A DNA stretch of 64,000 nucleotides from Streptomyces sp. PT12 (GTDB lineage: Bacteria > Actinomycetota > Actinomycetes > Streptomycetales > Streptomycetaceae): assembly GCF_003311645.1 (NCBI RefSeq), contig NZ_QEST01000096.1, forward strand, positions 62,001 through 126,000, written 5' to 3'. The number at the start of each line of letters is the position of its first letter. The stretch's first letter is position 1. Position numbers and translations under genes: made by a program. This document shows, piece by piece, positions 9,647-20,408 of this stretch. The notes under the pieces were generated by a model. The model worked only from the letters and a program-made list of their open reading frames with translations. It did no database searches and was not told the DNA's origin.

Positions 9647-10615
9647 GTGTCTGAGTCCGTCCCCGCACCGTCCCGTCGCCCCGGGGAGGCCGCGCTGGCC
9701 TCGCTGGGCTACGCCCTCCCGGCGGACGACCCCGCCGACGCCTCCCCCCACGCCTTCCCCGACGGCGGCACCTGGCGCACGGAGATCCCGTCCGTCGAGG
9801 GCCCCGAGGCCCTGGCCACCGTGCTGAAGGAGGCCACCCGCCTCGATGTCCCCGTGCACCGCATCAGCCAGGGCAGCGGCGTGTGGATGCTCACCGACGG
9901 GGAGATAGCCGACATGGTCGGCGCGTGCGCCGACGCGGGCGCCGAGCTGTGCCTGTTCACCGGCCCCCGCGGCACGTGGGACATCGGCGCCTCGACCCGC
10001 AGCGCCTCGGGCGGCGCGGGGCTGCGCGCCCGCGGCCAGGGGGCGCTCGCCGGGTGCGTCGAGGACGCCCTGCGCGCCGCCGAGTTGGGCGTGCGCTGCC
10101 TGCTGGTCGCCGACGAGGGCGTGCTGTGGCTGCTGCACCGGCTGCGCGAGCGCGGCACGCTGCCCGCCGACACGACGTTCAAGGTCTCCGCGCTCGTCGG
10201 CCCCGTCAACCCCGCGTCGGTCTCCGTGCACGAGCGCCTGGGCGCCGATTCGGTCAACATCCCCTCGGATCTGACCCTGGAGCACCTCACCGAGATCCGG
10301 CGCGTCAGCGGCGTCCCGCTGGACTTCTACCTGGAGGCGCCCGACGACCTCGGCGGCTATGTCCGGATGTATGACATCGCCGAGCTGATCAGACGCGGCG
10401 CGCCGATCTATCTGAAGTTCGGGCTCAGCAAGGCGCCCGGCATCTACCCGTACGGCGGCCATCTGCGCGAACTCACCCTCCAGACCGCGCGGGAACGGGT
10501 CAGGCGCGGGCGGCTCGCCCTCGACCTGCTCGCCCGGCTCGGCGCCGACCGCGGCATGTCGCCGCCGGGGGCGAGGCTCCCAGGGCCGCTGCGCCGCTTC
10601 TCCGACGGCGGCTGA
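9647..10615 (+). CDS. conserved protein of unknown function in the sugar operon (possible U32-like TIM barrel)
   Basis: A 322-residue protein without signal peptide or membrane segments. The alternation of short strands (VPVHRISQGSGVW, ELCLFTGP, CLLVADEG, FKVSALVGP, SVNIPSD, LDFYLEAP, PIYLKFG) resembles a TIM barrel. It has some look of the U32 peptidase/hydroxylase group, but I see no decisive motif. It starts with GTG at 9647, 72 bases after the Zn dehydrogenase in the same direction, so it probably belongs to that operon and acts on the same sugar pathway. I do not assign a reaction. Confidence 0.6.
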   Translation: MSESVPAPSRRPGEAALASLGYALPADDPADASPHAFPDGGTWRTEIPSVEGPEALATVLKEATRLDVPVHRISQGSGVWMLTDGEIADMVGACADAGAELCLFTGPRGTWDIGASTRSASGGAGLRARGQGALAGCVEDALRAAELGVRCLLVADEGVLWLLHRLRERGTLPADTTFKVSALVGPVNPASVSVHERLGADSVNIPSDLTLEHLTEIRRVSGVPLDFYLEAPDDLGGYVRMYDIAELIRRGAPIYLKFGLSKAPGIYPYGGHLRELTLQTARERVRRGRLALDLLARLGADRGMSPPGARLPGPLRRFSDGG

Positions 10616-10674
10616 TTCACGTTCGACGGCTGACTCCCCGTCAGATCTCCGCGGCGGGGGGCTTGTCCTGACCA

Positions 10675-10738
10675 TTGACACGCCCCTCAACCGCCGTTAG
10701 CGTCGCGCCAGTTCAAACATGGTCCGACATTTTCCAAC
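10675..10738 (+). promoter_or_regulatory. promoter of the ChvE-type sugar ABC operon
   Basis: TTGACA (10675-10680), 17 bases, then TAGCGT (10698-10703), preceded by CCA as in the promoter at 7293. Downstream is CAGTTCAAACATGGTCCG (from about 10709), sharing xTCxAACATGGT with the 7.35 kb site. A leader of about 160 bases separates it from the lipoprotein gene. Confidence 0.55.
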
Positions 10739-10872
10739 GGAACAGTCCAAGGGAACACCCCAAGGGAACAGCCCAGAGGAACGACCCGCAAGACCAGCAC
10801 GGTTGCACCACCGGCACCATCCGGCACGACCAGTACTGAAGACGTTCGATCTCTCCGAGAGGACGTAACCCC

Positions 10873-11984
10873 ATGTCGCGTTTCCGAGCCGCAACAGTCC
10901 GCGCCGCCGCGGCGGCCACCGTTCTCGCCCTCGCCCTCGCGGGGTGCGGTCAGGACAGCGAAGGGGGGTCGGAGGACGAGCGAGATCCGGGTGAGGAGGG
11001 CGGCACGATCGGGATCGCGATGCCGACGCGGTCGTCCGAACGCTGGATAGCCGACGGCGAGAACATGGTGGCGCAGTTCGAGGAGGCCGGATTCGACACC
11101 GACCTCCAGTACGGCGAGGACCAGATCGAGACACAGATCAGCCAGGTCGAGAACATGATCGCGCAGGGTGTGGACCTGCTGGTGATCGCGGCGATCGACG
11201 GCGCCTCGCTCGGCAATGTCCTCTCCCAGGCCGCGGACGCCGAGATCCCGGTGGTCTCCTACGACCGGCTGCTGATGGACAGCGAACACGTCGACTGCTA
11301 CGCGACGTTCGACAACGAGCAGGTCGGCGAGCTCCAGGCGCAGTACATCGTGGACTCCCTCGGCCTCGCGGACGGCGAGGAGGGCCCGTTCACCGTCGAG
11401 CTGTTCGCGGGGTCACCCGACGACAACAACACCCGGTACTTCTTCGACGGCGCGCTCAGCGTTCTCCAGCCGTATCTGGACGGCGGCCAGCTCGTGGTGC
11501 GATCCGGCCAGACCGAGCTGAACGCCGTGACCACCGAGCGCTGGTCGGGCTCGGAGGCGCAGGACCGGATGGACGACCTGCTGACGGCCGACTACCGCGG
11601 CGAGCGGATCGACGCGGTGCTCTCGCCCTACGACGGGATCTCGCTCGGCGTCATCGCGGCGCTCAAGAGCGTCGGCTACGGCACCGAGGCGCAGCCGCTT
11701 CCCGTGGTGACGGGCCAGGACGCGGAGCTGGCGTCGGTCCAGTCGATCGTCGCGGGCGAGCAGACGCAGACGGTCTACAAGGACACCCGCGAGCTGGCCA
11801 GGCAGGCCGTGGCGATGGGCCAGGCGCTGCTGAACGGCGAGGAGTGCGAGGCCAACGACACCGAGACGTACGACAACGGCGTCAAGGTCGTCCCGTCCTT
11901 CCTGCTGGAGCCGGTGAGCATCGACGCGGAGAACTACCAGCTGCTGATCGACGAGGGCTACTACACCGAGGCCGATCTCGCGTC

Positions 11985-11988
<4 letters not shown>
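10873..11988 (+). CDS. sugar ABC transporter substrate-binding lipoprotein (ChvE type)
   Basis: A 371-residue protein. Its signal peptide ends in the lipobox LAGC (Cys about residue 26), then an acidic linker and a periplasmic-binding-protein fold of the ribose/ChvE class ([30 protein letters not shown]-like hinge; [15 protein letters not shown]). ChvE-type proteins bind several aldoses such as arabinose, galactose, glucose and xylose. It is followed directly by its ATPase and permease genes. Several Glu/Asp-rich stretches are typical of lipoproteins on the streptomycete surface. Confidence 0.9.
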
Positions 11989-13552
<1,564 letters not shown>

Positions 13553-13556
<4 letters not shown>

Positions 13557-14752
13557 GCCCTGTCATAGGCAAGCTGACCACCGTCGTGGCCAGGTCGCTG
13601 CGCACCAACATGCGGCAGTACGGGATGCTGATCGCCCTGGTGGCGCTGCTGGCCGTCTTCCAGATCTGGACCGGCGGCGACGTCCTGCTCCCCCGCAACG
13701 TCTCCAACATCATCAACCAGAACGGCTACATCCTGATCCTCGCGATCGGGATGATGATCGTCATCATCAACGGCCATATCGACCTCTCCGTCGGCTCGAT
13801 CGCCGGGTTCTCCGGGGCCGCCGCGGCCGTGATGATGCTCGAACACGACATCCCCTGGCAGCTCGCCCTCTTTCTCGCGCTGCTGATCGGCGCGGCGATC
13901 GGCGCGTGGCAGGGCTTCTGGATCGCCTATGTCGGGCTGCCGTCGTTCATCGTGACGCTGGCGGGCATGCTGCTCTTCCGGGGCGCCACCCGCATCCTCC
14001 TCGAAGGCCGCACCTGGTCGGGGCTGCCCCAGGGGTTCCAGGACATCAACCAGGGCTTCCTGCCCGAGGTCGGCCCCGACACCAACTACCACAACCTCAC
14101 CGTCCTGTTGGGCCTGGCCGTCTGCGCGGTGGTGGTCATCCAGGAGTGGCGGACCAGGCGGCAGCAGAGGGACTACGACCTCAACGTGCTGCCGCGCGAG
14201 CTGTTCGTGCTCAAGTGCGCGGCGATCGTGGCGGCCGTCATGGCGTTCTCCCTCACCCTGGCCAGCTACCGCGGCGCCCCCGTCGTCCTGCTGATCCTCG
14301 GCGGGCTGCTGGTGCTGCTCGGCTTCGTGATGCGCAACTCCGTCATCGGCCGCCATGTCTACGCCCTGGGCGGCAACCGCGCCGCGGCCCAGCTGTCCGG
14401 GGTGAAGTATCGCCGTGTCACCATGGCGGTGTTCATCAACATGGGCGTCCTCTCCGCGCTCGCTGGCTGCGTGTTCACCGCCCGCACCGGCACCGCCACC
14501 ACGGGCGCGGGGAACCTCTTCGAACTGGAGGCGATCGCGGCGGCGTTCATCGGCGGCGCCTCCATGAGCGGCGGCGTCGGCACCGTACTCGGCGCCGTCA
14601 TCGGCGGCCTCGTCCTCGGCGTCCTCGACAACGGCATGCAACTCCTCAAGATCGGCGAAGACTGGCAGCAGGTCATCAAGGGCCTGGTCCTCCTCATCGC
14701 CGTCGCCTTCGACGTGTGGAACAAGCGCAGGGGCCTCACCAGCCGGGCATGA
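13553..14752 (+). CDS. sugar ABC transporter permease (GguB/MmsB type)
   Basis: A 399-residue membrane protein with about 9-11 hydrophobic helices and the BPD_transp_2 signature regions ([46 protein letters not shown]). The length and the hydrophilic stretch at about 185-215 match the longer multi-sugar permeases that pair with ChvE. The GTG at 13553 overlaps the ATPase stop (GTGA). It forms the membrane channel of the importer. Confidence 0.92.
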
Positions 14753-14816
14753 CACACCGGCGGGGCGCGGCCCGCGGGCTCCTGACGTCACCGAACTCCC
14801 TAGGAGCCCTTGTCTC

Positions 14817-15923
14817 ATGTCCCCTTCACCGACGACGCCCCCGAGCACAGCCCACGCCATGGCTCCCGCCGACGCGCCCCCGCGGCGGGAGCCGTTCGGC
14901 GCGCTGCCCGACGGTACGCCCGTGGCCCGCTGGACCCTGGCCAGGGGCGGCACACGCCTGGGCGTGCTCGACCTCGGCGGCATCGTGCAGACCCTGGAGG
15001 TGCCGGACCGCCAGGGGCGCGTGGCCAACGTGTCGCTCGGCTTCGCCACCGCCGAGCCCTATATGACCGACTCGCCCTACTTCGGGGCGCTGATAGGGCG
15101 CTTCGGCAACCGCATCGCCCAGGGCCGCTTCACCCTCGACGGCACCACGCACCAGGTGCCGGTCAACGAGGCACCGCACAGCCTGCACGGCGGCGAGACC
15201 GGCTTCGACAAGCGCCTGTGGGACGTCACCCCGAACGGGCCCGCGGGGCTGGCGTTGCGCCTGACCAGCCCCGCGGGCGAGATGGGCTTCCCCGGAACGC
15301 TCTCGGTCACCGTCGCGTACACGCTGGAGGAGAACGGCGCCTTCCGCATCGACTACCTGGCGACGACCGACGCCCCCACGGTGGTGAACCTCACCAACCA
15401 CACCTATGTCAACCTCGGGGGCGAGGGCTCGGGCCCGGTCGCGGGGCACCGCCTGGCGCTGGCCGCGAGCCGCTATCTGCCCGTGGACGCCACGCTGATC
15501 CCCACGGGCGAGCTGGCCGATGTGCGCGGCACACCGTTCGACTTCAGGGCGGCCAAGCCCATCGGCCAGGACCTCCGCGCGGGGCACCCCCAGCTGCTCG
15601 CCGCCCAGGGATACGACCACTGCATGGTGCTCGACAAGGGCCCGACCGAGACCCCAGGGCACGCGGCGACGCTGCACGACCCGGGCTCAGGGCGGGTGAT
15701 GACCGTCTCCACGACCGAGCCCGGCGTGCAGCTCTACAGCGGGAACTTCCTCACCGGCTCGCTCGCCGGGCCATCAGGGCGCGCCTACCGGCAGGGCGAC
15801 GCCGTGTGCCTGGAGACCCAGCACTTCCCCGACGCGCCCAACCGGCCCGCGTTCCCCTCGACCGTGCTGCGCCCCGGCGAAACGTTCCGCTCGACCACGG
15901 TGCACGGCTTCACGGCACGGTAG
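14817..15923 (+). CDS. galM: aldose 1-epimerase (galactose mutarotase)
   Basis: A 368-residue protein of the mutarotase family. Visible motifs are FGALIGRFGNRIAQG (Arg for substrate), LHGGETGFDKRLWDV (His), LTNHTYVNLGG (catalytic His) and CLETQHFPDAPN (catalytic Glu). It interconverts alpha and beta anomers of an aldose. It lies 64 bases after the permease gene in the same direction, so it probably prepares the imported sugar for the dehydrogenase step. The N-terminal 25 residues are Pro/Ser-rich and precede the family's usual start, but no signal peptide is evident. Confidence 0.9.
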   Translation: MSPSPTTPPSTAHAMAPADAPPRREPFGALPDGTPVARWTLARGGTRLGVLDLGGIVQTLEVPDRQGRVANVSLGFATAEPYMTDSPYFGALIGRFGNRIAQGRFTLDGTTHQVPVNEAPHSLHGGETGFDKRLWDVTPNGPAGLALRLTSPAGEMGFPGTLSVTVAYTLEENGAFRIDYLATTDAPTVVNLTNHTYVNLGGEGSGPVAGHRLALAASRYLPVDATLIPTGELADVRGTPFDFRAAKPIGQDLRAGHPQLLAAQGYDHCMVLDKGPTETPGHAATLHDPGSGRVMTVSTTEPGVQLYSGNFLTGSLAGPSGRAYRQGDAVCLETQHFPDAPNRPAFPSTVLRPGETFRSTTVHGFTAR

Positions 15924-16029
15924 GCGCGTCCGGCAGCTCCTCGATCGCGATCGTCGGATAGAGCGCGCGCATGTGGCCGCAGCGGGGGTTGGGGGCCGGG
16001 CCGCAGCCGGGGTGGGCTCGCGTTGGCGC

Positions 16030-17751
16030 CTACGCCGGCAGCACCCAGATCGGGTTGCTGTAGAACCACAGGTCGAGCCACGGGTCGGCGTCGCCGAGGA
16101 CATCGAGGGCCGGGCCCGCGGGGTCCACGCCCGCGCCGTTCAGTCCCGGCTGGCTCCGACGGCCGTCCGTGCCGCGCAGGCGGACATAGAGCGGGCGGTC
16201 GACGCGGCCCAGGCGGTGGGTCAACGTGACCTCGCCGGTGGACTCGTTGACGTCGAACGACTTCACCACCCGCGTGTCGGGGGCGTGGAAGGCGTCCCTG
16301 TCGTCCGCCTCGCCCGTGACGACGCCCTGGATGACGTCGACGCGCGCCAGCTCGGGCACGAAGCCCGCCCAGTTGGGGCCGTTGGCCAGGGACACCTTGA
16401 TCGTCAGCTCGACCTCGGCGCCGCGCCTGACGTGCAGGGTGCCGCCCAGCGTGGCCGAGCGGTTGCCGCCCCGCAGCCGTGCGTCGAGCCCCGAGATCAG
16501 CCCGCCGTGGTCCACCCAGATACGGCCCGCACGGATGCCCTCCATGACGGCGGAGTAGGTGAACCCGGTCGCGCCGACATGGGTGCGGCTGTACTGGCCG
16601 GGCCAGAAGTCGCCCGCGGTCAGGTTGAGCCCTGAGCCGCGGTAGACGGGGTCGGAGTGGAAGCCGTTGGCGTCGAAGTCGGTGTCATCGGGCCTGGTGG
16701 CGGTGTCCGCGTAGTTGACGTGCGAGTCGGAGTTGGCGGAGATGGACCACGCCTTGCCCTCGGAGAGCAGGCTGTCCCACAGGCCGCCCACGGTCGCCGT
16801 CATCCAGTCGAAGCCGCCCCAGGTGCGGTAGCTCTCGGCCGGGTAGCCGGGGAACGAGTTGGGCCCTGGGCTGCCCGCGTAGTAGCCGCGCCCGCCGCCC
16901 GGGCCGTGCGGCTCGGGGATGCCCGCGGCCTGGTGGCCCGGCGCGCCCTCGAAGCCGACGGCGATGCGCGGCTGCGCGTCGCGCCACGCGCGGATCTCGT
17001 GCGGGGAGTCGACGCCCTGGCGCGAGGGGTGGTTGGCCAGCATGAGCGCGTCGCGGACCGCGCGGCGCCGCACCTGCCCGGCGAGGAAGTCGAGCCCGGC
17101 GATGGCCAGGGCCTCGTTCTGCGGGGTGTTGCCGCTTGCGTTGTTGACGCTGCCGTCGTAGTCCGTCTCGAACCGCTTGAGGACATCGACCTCGTTGCGG
17201 CCCGGGTGCACGAACACGGTGCCGTGCTCGGCGGCCGGGATGTTCCACTCGAGGCCCTGGAAGACCAGCGTGTCCTCGTGGGCCGAACGGGCCGCCACGA
17301 TGTCGGGGTTGACGCGCTCGACGCCGATCCTGGAGTGCTGCGCGCCGCCGTGGTCGGTGATCACCATCCAGTCGAGGCCGTTGCGGGCGCCGTTGCGGAC
17401 CTGGTCGATCACCCGGTACTGGCCGTCGGAGCTGTACTGGGTGTGGATGTGGTGGTCACCGGCGAGCCACAGCAGCCGCCCGCCGCCGTTGCCGCCGCCG
17501 TCGGCGGGGCGGGCCGCCGCGGTGCCCGCACCGGCACCGGCGAGCACGCCAGCCCCGGCCACGCCCGCGCCGAGCAGCCCGGCGCGGCGCAGCATCGAAC
17601 GGCGGGAGAGCTGGTCGGGGTCGAGCTCGCTGTCGGGAACGGCCGGGTCCATCGCCGCGGGCAGCGGTCTGGAGTCGTAAGCCTCGTCGTGGTCGTGCGC
17701 GTGGTCGTGGTCGTGCGCGTGGTGGTGGCCGTGACCGTGGTGATGCCCCAT
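16030..17751 (-). CDS. Tat-exported PHP-domain metal-dependent phosphoesterase-like protein
   Basis: A 573-residue protein. It begins with a His/Asp-rich tract (about residues 2-22, alternating HD and HH), then a twin-arginine signal (SRRSMLRRAG and an Ala/Gly hydrophobic run), so it should leave the cell folded. The PHP domain follows, with GDHHIHTQYSSDGQY, VITDHGG, LANHPSR and NSDSHVNY supplying metal-binding His and Asp. A beta-rich C-terminal domain ends in WLDLWFYSNPIWV. I start at the ATG at 17751, which has GGGAG upstream. Targets could be phosphoesters or nucleotides. The His tract before a Tat signal is odd and may collect metal. Confidence 0.8.
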   Translation of the reverse strand: MGHHHGHGHHHAHDHDHAHDHDEAYDSRPLPAAMDPAVPDSELDPDQLSRRSMLRRAGLLGAGVAGAGVLAGAGAGTAAARPADGGGNGGGRLLWLAGDHHIHTQYSSDGQYRVIDQVRNGARNGLDWMVITDHGGAQHSRIGVERVNPDIVAARSAHEDTLVFQGLEWNIPAAEHGTVFVHPGRNEVDVLKRFETDYDGSVNNASGNTPQNEALAIAGLDFLAGQVRRRAVRDALMLANHPSRQGVDSPHEIRAWRDAQPRIAVGFEGAPGHQAAGIPEPHGPGGGRGYYAGSPGPNSFPGYPAESYRTWGGFDWMTATVGGLWDSLLSEGKAWSISANSDSHVNYADTATRPDDTDFDANGFHSDPVYRGSGLNLTAGDFWPGQYSRTHVGATGFTYSAVMEGIRAGRIWVDHGGLISGLDARLRGGNRSATLGGTLHVRRGAEVELTIKVSLANGPNWAGFVPELARVDVIQGVVTGEADDRDAFHAPDTRVVKSFDVNESTGEVTLTHRLGRVDRPLYVRLRGTDGRRSQPGLNGAGVDPAGPALDVLGDADPWLDLWFYSNPIWVLPA

Positions 17752-17837
17752 GTGTGCGCTCCCAGGTGGTTCATGCCGGAACTTCGGTATGTCTGCCGGG
17801 GGCACTCTTGGGGCACCGAGTGAACGCCGGGTGAGAA

Positions 17838-17878
17838 GCGGGGGGCGGGCGCCATAACGCTCGGCGCGCGCCCCCCGC
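17838..17878 (-). terminator. hairpin terminator after the arabinofuranosidase gene
   Basis: Arms GCGGGGGGCG (17838-17847) and CGCCCCCCGC (17869-17878) are perfect complements, with further GC pairing inside. It starts 7 bases beyond the stop of the minus-strand arabinofuranosidase gene and before the PHP gene, so it separates the two transcripts. Confidence 0.7.
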
Positions 17879-17884
17879 CCGCGC

Positions 17885-19411
17885 TCAGGCCAGCCGGATC
17901 ACGTTCCAGGACAGCGGCTCGAGACGGGCCGTCAGCACCCCTTCGGCCAGGGTCGTTCCCGCGCTCTGGCGCGGGGTGACGCGGTCGGGGTCGGCCGCGG
18001 TGTTGCGCGCGTCGGGGTCGGCGTCGGCCAGCACGCTGTGCTCGACGACCTCGCTCAGGCCCAGGCCGCGCAGCGTGACGTCGAGCGGCAGCGAACGGGT
18101 CAGGTCGCGGTTGACGGCGAAGATCGTGACCGCGCCCGTCTCCTCGTCGCGCACGGCCGTGGCGTGCAGCAGGTCCACCTCGCCATAGCGCTCGGTGGTG
18201 TGGCGCGGGCTCTCGGGCCGCACGTCCAGGACGGTGCCGCGCCCGTACCGCGACGCCTGTGCGAAGGGGTGGAACGTGGTCTGGCGCCACGCGGCGCCGC
18301 CGGGCTCGGTGGCTATCGGGGCGATGACGTTGACCAGTTGGGCCAGGCAGGCCACCTTGACGCGGTCGGCGTGGCGCAGCAGGGCGATCAGCAGGGAGCC
18401 GAAGACGACGGCGTCGGTGACGCTGTAGTTGTCCTCCAGCAGCCGGGGCGCCTCGGCCCAGTCCTCGCCGCGGCCCTCGCCGGAGAGCGTGGGGGCGCTG
18501 CCGTCCTGGTACCAGACGTTCCACTCGTCGAACGAGAGGTTGATGCGCTTGTCCGACTTCAGGCGCGCGCCGACGTGGTCGGCGGTGGCCACGACGTTCT
18601 CGATGAACGACTCGGTGTCCACGGCCGAGGCCAGGAAGGAGTCGCGGTCGCCGTCGCGCTCGTAGTAGTAGGCGTGCAGGGAGACGTGGTCGACCAGGTC
18701 GTAGCAGTGGGACAGGACGGTCGCCTCCCACGCGGCGAACGTCTCCATCGTCTGAGACGAGCTGCCGCACGCGACCAGCTCAAGGCCGGGCTCGATCTGC
18801 CGCATGGCGCGGGCGGTCTCCGCGGCCAGGCGGCCGTACTCGTCCGCGGTCTTGTGGCCGGTCTGCCAGGGGCCGTCCAGCTCGTTGCCCAGGCACCACA
18901 GCCGGATGCCGAACGGGTCCTTGTCGCCGTGCGCGACGCGGCGCTCGGACAGCTCGGTGCCGCCTGGGTGGTTGGCGTACTCCAGGAGCTCGATGGCCTC
19001 GGCGACGCCGCGCGTGCCGAGGTTGAGCGCCATCATCGGCTCGCCGCCGACCTTGCGGACGAAGTCGATGAACTCGCTCAGCCCGAACTGGTTGGTCTCC
19101 GTGGACCGCCACGCCAGGTCGAGGCGGCGCGGCCGCTCCTCCTTCGGGCCGACGCCGTCCTCCCACTTGTAGCCGGAGACGAAGTTCCCGCCCGGGTAGC
19201 GAATCGCGGTCACCCCCAGCTCCCTGACCAGGTCAAGGACGTCACCGCGCAGGCCCTCCGCGTCGGCGGTGGGGTGGCCCGGCTCGTGGACGCCCGTGTA
19301 GACGCAGCGGCCCAGGTGCTCCACAAAGGAGCCGAACAGGCGCGGGTCGACGGGCGAGACGGTGAAGTCGCGGTCGAGGGTGAAGCGGGCGGAGTGCGGT
19401 GCGTCGCTCAT
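17885..19411 (-). CDS. alpha-L-arabinofuranosidase, GH51
   Basis: A 508-residue glycoside hydrolase. The acid/base Glu is in LWCLGNELDGPWQTG and the nucleophile Glu in LSFDEWNVWYQ; RYPGGNFVSGYKWEDG near the N-terminus is typical of GH51. There is no signal peptide, so it acts inside the cell on imported arabino-oligosaccharides and frees L-arabinose. The ATG at 19411 fits the conserved N-terminus. Upstream (about 19434-19460) is an imperfect inverted repeat with TTCG/CGAA ends that may be an operator. The deletion-fused ABC remnant just upstream probably once imported its substrate. Confidence 0.92.
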   Translation of the reverse strand: MSDAPHSARFTLDRDFTVSPVDPRLFGSFVEHLGRCVYTGVHEPGHPTADAEGLRGDVLDLVRELGVTAIRYPGGNFVSGYKWEDGVGPKEERPRRLDLAWRSTETNQFGLSEFIDFVRKVGGEPMMALNLGTRGVAEAIELLEYANHPGGTELSERRVAHGDKDPFGIRLWCLGNELDGPWQTGHKTADEYGRLAAETARAMRQIEPGLELVACGSSSQTMETFAAWEATVLSHCYDLVDHVSLHAYYYERDGDRDSFLASAVDTESFIENVVATADHVGARLKSDKRINLSFDEWNVWYQDGSAPTLSGEGRGEDWAEAPRLLEDNYSVTDAVVFGSLLIALLRHADRVKVACLAQLVNVIAPIATEPGGAAWRQTTFHPFAQASRYGRGTVLDVRPESPRHTTERYGEVDLLHATAVRDEETGAVTIFAVNRDLTRSLPLDVTLRGLGLSEVVEHSVLADADPDARNTAADPDRVTPRQSAGTTLAEGVLTARLEPLSWNVIRLA

Positions 19412-19513
19412 GCGAATCCCTGGTCGGTATTTCGTGCAACGATCGGAGTTGCGAACAAACGGTAGAAGCGGGCCGTTCACCCGTCAACAGGGCGAACGGC
19501 CCCGTGCCGCGCG

Positions 19514-19722
19514 TCACTGTCCCGCGAGCCCGGTGTGGGCGACGCCGCGCACGATCTGCCGCTGGAAGAAGACAAACACGATCAGCAGCGGCAGCCCGCC
19601 GATGATCACGGACGCCATGACCTGGGCGTAGCGGACGCCATAGGTGGACTGGACGTTGACCAGGCCGACGGGCAGCGTCATGGCGTTGGGGTCGGTGGTC
19701 ACCAGGAAGGGCCACAGGTGTT
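19514..19722 (-). pseudogene. C-terminal remnant of a carbohydrate ABC permease (MalG type)
   Basis: The frame reads LWPFLVTTDPNAMTLPVGL, then a last hydrophobic helix ending FVFFQRQIVRGVAHTGLAGQ. This is the conserved C-terminal quarter of MalG-type permeases (BPD_transp_1). Everything before it is missing. It is joined at about 19717-19724 to the front half of a sugar-binding protein gene, so one deletion removed the rest of the binding protein, one whole permease and most of this one. Confidence 0.85.
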
Positions 19723-20271
19723 GGTGTTGTAGTAGAGGACGATCGGGTGCGTGTCGAGCGGCACCGCGTACTGCCGCCCCTCGACGGCGCCGCGGGTCCA
19801 CAGGTTCTCCGGGAAGTCGGCCGGTGTGACGCCGTGTTCGGCCAGCAGGTCGAGGTCGAAGGGATTCAGCAGGCGGCCGGGCGCGAACCCGGTCAGCCGC
19901 GCCATGTGCAGCACGGCCACCTCGGGCGCCCGGCCGCCCGCGCCCGCCATGCCCAGCTTGGTGTAGTAAGGGGCGCCCCACTCCAGCGTGGCGTCGTCCA
20001 GGTGGATGCCGGGGTGCTCGGCACGGAAGGCGTCCAGCATGGCGGCCATGTTGACGCCGTCGCCGCCGCCGAAGAGGTGCCAGTAGCGCAGCCGGGTCTG
20101 CCCCGCGCCACCCGTGCTGGGCGCGACGCACCCGGCCGCCCCCACGGCGGCCAGCGCCCCCACCCCGGCGAACGCCCCGAGCAGCGCCCGGCGACTCGGC
20201 CCTGGCGGTGACAGGGATGATCCAGGCGGTGACAGAAATGGTCCAGGCGGTGACAGAGATGAAGGATTCAT
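19699..20271 (-). pseudogene. N-terminal half of an extracellular solute-binding lipoprotein
   Basis: The frame has an 18-base tandem repeat encoding Ser-Leu-Ser-Pro-Pro-Gly-like units near the start. A twin-Arg-like SRRALL, a hydrophobic run and a lipobox AAGC follow. Next comes the front of a family 1 sugar-binding protein (RLRYWHLFGGGDGVNMAAML; PEVAVLHMARL; AVPLDTHPIVLYYNTN). It breaks off after LYYNTN, where the homologous protein would continue for about 250 residues, and runs into permease sequence out of frame. The gene cannot make a working binding protein. Confidence 0.85.
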
Positions 20272-20408
20272 GACGCGGCCCGCCCTCATGTTCGTCATCC
20301 CGAACGGAGATCGGAGATACGAACGAGAACGTAGGTGCGCCCGCGCCCGGGGTCAACGGGTTGGACACAGAAGAAAAGAGGGCCGGATCGACGACCCGGC
20401 CCGTTCCC

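Noticed and set aside
8408-10690. Very long minus-strand open frame (about 760 codons)
   Set aside because: Antisense to three well-supported plus-strand genes. Its product is Arg/Gly/Ala-rich with no domains, as expected for shadow frames in GC-rich DNA.
15924-16029. Short minus-strand peptide ending RALYPTIAIEELPDAPT
   Set aside because: It looks somewhat protein-like and may be a gene tail, but it is too short and I could not link it to a family.
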